Of a stretch of DNA of 64,000 nucleotides, positions 56,784 to 64,000 are shown piece after piece. The notes under the pieces are model-generated. The model worked only from the letters and a program-made list of their open reading frames with translations. It was not told the origin of the DNA and did not search any database. The position numbers and the translations under genes were made by a program. Each line of letters starts with the position of its first letter. Position 1 is the first letter of the stretch. Origin of the DNA: JBBROS01 sp965217935 (GTDB lineage Bacteria > Pseudomonadota > Alphaproteobacteria > Acetobacterales > Acetobacteraceae); the NCBI GenBank assembly GCA_965217935.1, contig OZ244581.1:496001-560000 (forward strand), given 5' to 3'.

Positions 56784-57670
56784 CCTCTAAGGGCGGCATC
56801 GGTAATAAGTGCGTCGGCACGCCGGTAAACTTGCCCGTTTAAGCAGAAGCTTAAGGCTTGTCTGACCCAGCGAAACAAAGCGATGATTGTCGGACAAGCC
56901 CCAAGGCGCCGGCCCACCTTGGCGAAGGTCATCTCTACGGACCCGCGGCGGATGAAGAGACGCAGGGTGTCCCAAGCCGAGCGGGTGAAAACGGCGCCGT
57001 CCACGCGGCCAGGATGCCAGGGGCGGTTTCAAGGTCGGCTTGCGTTGCCGTTGCGGGCTCGCGACGACGTCGTTGCCGCCTGACAACTCCGCACCGGCTG
57101 GAATGATCAGCCATGCCGGCCAAGCGATCCCGTGCGGGAGCGCATCGAGGCGTTCACCCAGGCACGCGGCGGCGGCGCCGCGGTGCGCAAGGCGGGGCGC
57201 TCGGCTACTCGCTCACGACCCAGCGCGCCGGCGCCCCGCCCGCCAGGCTCAAACCGACCCGGGACGCCGACATGGCGCAGGCGCTCCGGTGGAACGGCCA
57301 GCGCCGGGGCGCCTCAGGCCCGTCGGCATCGCGACCATGCCGCTCGATGCAACCCTCCACTCCATCGCATCAGAGCCACGCTCTTAGTCCAACGCTTGAC
57401 CGAAATGGCCAAAGTCGAACTCAGCCTCCAACCTGTTACGGCCTATTGAGAACGCTTGAATAAAGGCAGCAAAACCTGCTCTCTCAGTCACGCGACACCT
57501 GGATCAAACCTGGAGGAGACGATCAAGTTCACTGGTGTTGTTAGTTTCAACTCAACAAACCCGGTGTCTGCCGCACCGGGCCGAGTAGCGACATCATCAA
57601 CATTGCCCGCTTGCGCAACATGCCTGCACCGTGTTTGTTGCAAACCTCAACCCGGCAACGGACACCGCCC
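56784..57670. other. 887-bp region between tRNA-Ala and livH without a recognised gene
   Basis: The first part carries family 3 repeat copy 3. No open frame resembles a known protein; short Arg/Ala-rich frames on both strands are typical chance ORFs of GC-rich DNA, though parts could be remains of a mobile element. CCCGGTG/CACCGGG (57560-57580) forms a 7-bp hairpin in the presumed leader of the LIV operon. Confidence 0.5.
56811..56868 (+). repeat. dispersed repeat, family 3, copy 3
   Basis: GTGCGTCGGCACGCCGG, then TTGCCCG, AAGCAGAAGCTTAAGGC. It is related to 8706 and 24148 and starts about 28 bp after the tRNA. Confidence 0.5.
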
Positions 57671-60693
<3,023 letters not shown>

Positions 60694-60697
<4 letters not shown>

Positions 60698-61416
60698 CCG
60701 AGCCCATGCTCTCCCTTCACGGCGTCACCGCCTATTACGGGGCCATCCAAGCCCTCAAAGGCGTCGACCTCAACGTCAACCCAGGCGAGATCGTCACCCT
60801 TATCGGGGCCAACGGCGCCGGCAAGAGCACCTTGATGATGACCATCTGCGGCAATCCCCGCGCCCGCGATGGGGAAATCCTGCTCGACGGCATGGACATC
60901 TCCCAGCGCCCCACGCACGAGATCATGCACATGGGCCTGGCCCAGTCCCCCGAGGGCCGCCGCATCTTCCCCCGCATGTCGGTGCAGGAGAACCTGCTGA
61001 TGGGCGCGCAGGTCGCGAACATGCGCAACTACGACCAAACTCTCGGCATGGTCTTCGCCCTGTTTCCCCGCCTGAAGGAACGCCGCTCCCAACGCGGCGG
61101 CACCCTCTCGGGCGGCGAGCAGCAGATGCTCGCCATCAGCCGGGCGCTGATGAGCCAGCCGCGCCTGCTGCTGCTGGATGAGCCGAGCCTCGGCCTCGCT
61201 CCGCTGGTCGTGCGCAGCATCTTCGGCGCGATCAAGACGCTGAACGAGGAAACCGGCCTTACCGTGCTGCTGGTCGAGCAGAACGCCTTCCAGGCCCTTC
61301 GCCTGGCCCACCGCGGTTACGTACTCGTCAACGGCCGCATCACCATGGCCGGCGGCGGCGCGGAGCTGCTGGCCCGCCCGGAAATCCGCGCCGCCTACCT
61401 CGAAGGAGCGCATTGA
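60694..61416 (+). CDS. livF: LIV-type ABC ATPase LivF
   Basis: This 240-residue ATPase has Walker A GANGAGKST (about residues 39-47), LAQSPEGRRIFPRMSVQENL, signature LSGGEQQMLAISRALM and Walker B LLLDEPSLGLAP. It overlaps livG by 4 bp (ATGA). The livK-type gene follows 124 bp later, after a stretch with weak similarity to family 2 repeats (near 61450). Confidence 0.94.
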
Positions 61417-61540
61417 CAAGCCTGCGACCGTCCGCGCCCGATCAGCGAGGACGTCAGTTGCCGGGCCAACCATCTTCCGCTTCCGCCGGGCGCTCGTTGC
61501 GCCTACGATCAACTCCCGTCCACTGAAAGGCAAGCATTCG

Positions 61541-62635
61541 ATGTTCCGCAGAACCCTCCTCGCCGCCGCCGCGATGGTGCTCGCCGCCGGCGCGGCCCAG
61601 GCCCAGATCGAAATCGCCACCGTCGGCCCCATGACCGGCCAATACGCCACCTTCGGCAGCCAGATGAAAGCCGGCGGCGAACAGGCCGTGGCCGACATCA
61701 ACAAGGCCGGCGGCGTGCTCGGCAAGCAGCTCAAGCTCGCGGTCGGCGATGACGCCTGCGACCCGCGCCAAGCCGTCTCGGTCGCCAACCAGATGGCCAG
61801 CCGCGGCATCAAGTTCGTCGACGGCCACTTCTGCTCCGGCAGCTCCATCCCGGCCAGCAAGGTTTATGCCGACGAAGGCGTGCTCGAAATCAGCCCTGCC
61901 AGCACCAACCCGGCCTACACCGACCAAGGCGGCTGGAACACCTTCCGCATCTGCGGCCGCGACGACCAGCAAGGCCAGGTGGCCGGCAAATTCCTGGCCA
62001 AGGAGTTCAAGGGCAAGAAAGTCGCCATCCTCAACGACAACACCGCCTACGGCAAAGGCCTTGCCACCGAGACCAAGAAATACATGAACGAGGCCGGGTT
62101 GAAGGAGGCGATGGATGCCACCTACACCCCCGGCGAGAAGGACTACTCCGCCCTGGTCAGCCGCATGAAGCAGGCGGACATCAACGTCATCTACATCGGC
62201 GGCTACCACACCGAAACCGGTCTAATCGCCCGCCAGGCGAAAGAGCAGGGCATGAACGTCACCATCGTCGGCGGCGACGCCCTGGCCAGCACGGAATTCT
62301 GGCAGATCGCCGGCCCGGCTGGGGAAGGTACCATCATGACCTTTCCATCCGACCCGCGGAAGCGCCCGGAAGCGGCCAAAGTCGTTGAAGAATTCAAGAA
62401 AAACAATTTCGAGCCAGAAGGTTATACGCTCTACACGTATGCTGCGATCCAGACCTGGGCCGCAGGCGTGAACAAAGCCGGCGACACCGACCCGCGCAAA
62501 GTCGCGGCCGCTTTGAAAGAGCTTAAAGACATCCCCACCGTCCTAGGCCCAATCACGTTTGACAAGAAGGGCGATGTGACCGAGGCCGGCTATGCCCTTT
62601 ATATCTGGAAAAGCGGCAACTACGCGCAGATGTAA
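61541..62635 (+). CDS. livK: branched-chain amino-acid-type ABC substrate-binding protein LivK
   Basis: This 364-residue periplasmic protein has a Sec signal peptide MFRRTLLAAAAMVLAAGAAQ with cleavage after AQA, then IEIATVGPMTGQYATFG, DINKAGGVLGKQL and DDACDPRQAVSVANQM. It matches LivJ/LivK proteins closely, including FCSGSSIPAS near residue 100. It is the last gene of the operon, separated from livF by 124 bp, and may have its own promoter for higher expression. Confidence 0.93.
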   Translation: MFRRTLLAAAAMVLAAGAAQAQIEIATVGPMTGQYATFGSQMKAGGEQAVADINKAGGVLGKQLKLAVGDDACDPRQAVSVANQMASRGIKFVDGHFCSGSSIPASKVYADEGVLEISPASTNPAYTDQGGWNTFRICGRDDQQGQVAGKFLAKEFKGKKVAILNDNTAYGKGLATETKKYMNEAGLKEAMDATYTPGEKDYSALVSRMKQADINVIYIGGYHTETGLIARQAKEQGMNVTIVGGDALASTEFWQIAGPAGEGTIMTFPSDPRKRPEAAKVVEEFKKNNFEPEGYTLYTYAAIQTWAAGVNKAGDTDPRKVAAALKELKDIPTVLGPITFDKKGDVTEAGYALYIWKSGNYAQM

Positions 62636-62678
62636 CTTAGATTCCGGGCCTCGGTCTCGACCGAGGCCTGGTCGCTCG

Positions 62679-63176
62679 TCACGCGGCCACGACCGTGATC
62701 CGGTGGTAGGTCCGGCCGAAATAAATCAGTCCTTCGTGGGCGGCGCCAAGCTGGATCGCCTGCACGGCGCAAAAGAAGACCGTATGCGTCCCCACCTCGG
62801 CGACGCTTGAAATCGTGCAGTCGAAGGAGACCACGGCCCCTTGCAGGACTGGCGCGCCCGTTTCGAGCGCTGTCCATTCGTGGCTTGAGAAACGCTGTGA
62901 CTGCGGCACGTCCGTCAACCCGGCGAATATTGGCGACAAGTGTTCCTGCGACGCGGCCAGCGTGTTCACGCAAAGTATCCCGCTGGCTTTCAACGGATCA
63001 TGATTGTCACTGCTGCGATTGAGGCAAAGCAGAAGGGTTGGCGGGTCGTCCGTTACACTGCAAACAGCCGAGGCGGTAAATCCTCTCGGCCCATCCGCCC
63101 CCATCGTTGTCACTACGTTGACGGCTGCCCCGAGCCTGGCCATCGCATCCCGGTAGATCGTCTTGTCAACCAACAT
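62679..63176 (-). CDS. flavin reductase family protein
   Basis: This 165-residue FMN/FAD-binding reductase has the split-barrel pattern: AAVNVVTTMGADGPRGFTAS (flavin phosphate loop), SVTDDPPTLLLCLNRSS, then GTHTVFFCAVQAI and LIYFGRTYHRI. HpaC, NtaB and RutF belong here; they supply reduced flavin to monooxygenases, but no such partner is adjacent. ATG at 63176 is preferred because GGAG lies at good spacing. Confidence 0.9.
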   Translation of the reverse strand: MLVDKTIYRDAMARLGAAVNVVTTMGADGPRGFTASAVCSVTDDPPTLLLCLNRSSDNHDPLKASGILCVNTLAASQEHLSPIFAGLTDVPQSQRFSSHEWTALETGAPVLQGAVVSFDCTISSVAEVGTHTVFFCAVQAIQLGAAHEGLIYFGRTYHRITVVAA

Positions 63177-63221
63177 GCCCACTCCGCTTTTGGAAGTGTG
63201 CCAAATCTTCCCAAACTCCGC

Positions 63222-63270
63222 TAGACTGCAACCGCCCTGGCTGAAGCGTCAGGACGTCAATTGCCAATCG
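63222..63270 (+). repeat. short dispersed repeat, family 2, copy 5
   Basis: It opens TAGACTGCAACCGCCCTGG and contains TCAGGACGTCAATTGCCAAT. Its start is nearly identical to the copy at 3885, and its core to that within livGF at 46170. Confidence 0.75.
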
Positions 63271-63330
63271 GGATCAGCCCAGGAAGCTTGTCGCCCTGAC
63301 ACGGCCAACGCGCCAAGGGTCCAGCCCAAC

Positions 63331-63359
63331 AGAAAAACGGGCGTTGATGAAACGCCCGT
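63331..63359 (-). terminator. intrinsic terminator of csbD
   Basis: ACGGGCGTT (63337-63345) and AACGCCCGT (63351-63359) form a perfect 9-bp stem. On the minus strand the stem is followed by TTTTT, the classic rho-independent pattern, about 25 bp after the csbD stop. Confidence 0.85.
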
Positions 63360-63384
63360 CTTGTCAAACTCTGTATAGCTGAAA

Positions 63385-63567
63385 TTAATCAGTCGCGTCG
63401 CGGACCGTGTCCTTGGCGCCGCCAACAGCGCTCTCGGTCTTGCCTTTGACCTGATCGGCCTGGCCCTCGGCTTGCATTTTTTCGTCGCCGGTCACCTTGC
63501 CAATGCCCTCTTTGACGTTGCCCTTGACCTTGTCCCAAGCGCCTTCAACGCGGTTCTCGTCAACCAT
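63385..63567 (-). CDS. CsbD family stress-response protein
   Basis: This 60-residue protein is wholly hydrophilic and starts MVDENRVEGAWDKVKGNVKEG, with GKVTGDEKMQAEGQADQVKGK, the CsbD signature. Such proteins are induced by general stress; molecular function unknown. GGAGG lies at good distance from ATG. A matching EcfG-type promoter and an intrinsic terminator bracket it as a single-gene transcript. Confidence 0.95.
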   Translation of the reverse strand: MVDENRVEGAWDKVKGNVKEGIGKVTGDEKMQAEGQADQVKGKTESAVGGAKDTVRDATD

Positions 63568-63607
63568 ATCTATTCCTCCAATTCACGGCTCGTGCCGCTA
63601 TAATGTT

Positions 63608-63632
63608 AACGCCCATAACCGATCGCGGTTCC
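63608..63632 (-). promoter_or_regulatory. EcfG-type general stress promoter of csbD
   Basis: On the minus strand GGAAC (63628-63632) and CGTT (63608-63611) are separated by 16 bases, the consensus for the alphaproteobacterial sigma factor EcfG. They lie about 40 bp upstream of the csbD start, whose family is stress-induced. Confidence 0.65.
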
Positions 63633-63641
63633 CCGCAATCA

Positions 63642-64000
63642 TCACGCGGCCGATAGCGGCGGCGCTACCTCCTCCAACGACTTCCGCGCCGCCTCCACCC
63701 CGAGCGCCGCCTGCATGATGGCCGCCCCGATCATCAGCCCGCCGCCCAGCAGATACCCCCACAGCACCTCGTCTCTCGACCCGCTCTGGATCAGCGTGCC
63801 GAACACGACCGGCCCGGCCACCCCGCCCAGCCCCGTCCCGAAGGCATAGAACACCGCGATCGCGATGGCCCGCACCTCCAACGGAAACGTCTCCCCGACC
63901 GTGAGATAAGCCGAGGACGCCGCGGCCGAGGCGAAGAAGAAGATGACGCTCCATCCGACCGTCAACTCCGCAGCCGTCAGCAGGTCCTGCTGGAACAAGA
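63642..64000 (-). CDS. MFS transporter, C-terminal part (runs off the window)
   Basis: About 119 residues of a major-facilitator protein are visible: WSVIFFFASAAASSAYLTVGETFPLEVRAIAIAVFYAFGTG and GVAGPVVFGTLI, with three to four helices. ETFPLEVRA is typical of the sugar or metabolite:H+ symporter branch. The N-terminal part lies beyond position 64000. Confidence 0.85.
   Translation of the reverse strand, partial: LFQQDLLTAAELTVGWSVIFFFASAAASSAYLTVGETFPLEVRAIAIAVFYAFGTGLGGVAGPVVFGTLIQSGSRDEVLWGYLLGGGLMIGAAIMQAALGVEAARKSLEEVAPPLSAA

Overview
The window is GC-rich DNA from an alphaproteobacterium, most likely Rhodospirillales/Acetobacteraceae. This is inferred from gene content and order: cmk-rpsA-(sppA)-ihfB, lptF next to carD, fdxA with an S4 protein and a Suv3-like helicase, aerobic cobaltochelatase cobS-cobT beside BolA and J-domain genes, TIGR02300 and DUF2889 proteins, and an EcfG-type stress promoter. 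No species is claimed.

Layout. 1-2.7 kb (-): two GT4 glycosyltransferases and a small exported protein. 2.9-8.7 kb: an M14-like deacylase, DUF2889, BolA (-), a J-domain protein, cobS and cobT. 8.7-9.04 kb: a structured intergenic region with a 23-codon ORF behind a near-perfect Shine-Dalgarno. 9.0-17.1 kb (-): chrA, rmuC, lptF, carD, fdxA, an S4 protein and a Suv3-like helicase. 17.1-19.1 kb (+): M17 aminopeptidase and a MarR regulator. 19.2-23.7 kb: surface-glycan genes (DegT aminotransferase, WbpM/CapD-type dehydratase, WecA-like transferase). 23.7-27.7 kb: DUF423, proline iminopeptidase, a toxin-antitoxin pair with a broken toxin, a threonate-dehydrogenase-like oxidoreductase and an alpha/beta hydrolase. 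27.9-30.5 kb: a large duplicated beta-helix/CBM protein. 30.5-34.5 kb (-): htpG, a fused OHCU decarboxylase/HIU hydrolase, an ABC-transporter deletion chimera and two paralogous exported peptides. 34.6-40.8 kb (-): trpF, lapA, ihfB, sppA, rpsA, cmk and a strongly divergent aroA. 40.9-43.9 kb: a TIGR02300 protein, a P-loop kinase, and divergent mntH/mntR.

43.9-57.6 kb is the most plastic part. It holds wrecks of an IS630 and an IS5 transposase, a minus-strand LIV-type ABC operon whose permeases and ATPases are each fused, a PuuD-like hydrolase, a ketopantoate-reductase-like gene, an SF2 helicase, an acyltransferase and tRNA-Ala(GGC). 57.7-62.6 kb (+) is a second, complete, unfused LIV operon (livHMGFK). 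The window ends with a flavin reductase, csbD behind an EcfG-type promoter, and the C-terminal part of an MFS transporter.

Three families of short dispersed intergenic repeats run through the window. One (4.0, 45.2 and 51.9 kb) forms two consecutive hairpins with paired changes between copies. A second (3.9, 22.5 twice, 46.2 and 63.2 kb) has one copy that appears to supply the in-frame linker of the LivG-LivF fusion. Other signs of gene decay or remodelling are the amber codon in the toxin, the PotA/PotC-like chimera and the altered active site of AroA.
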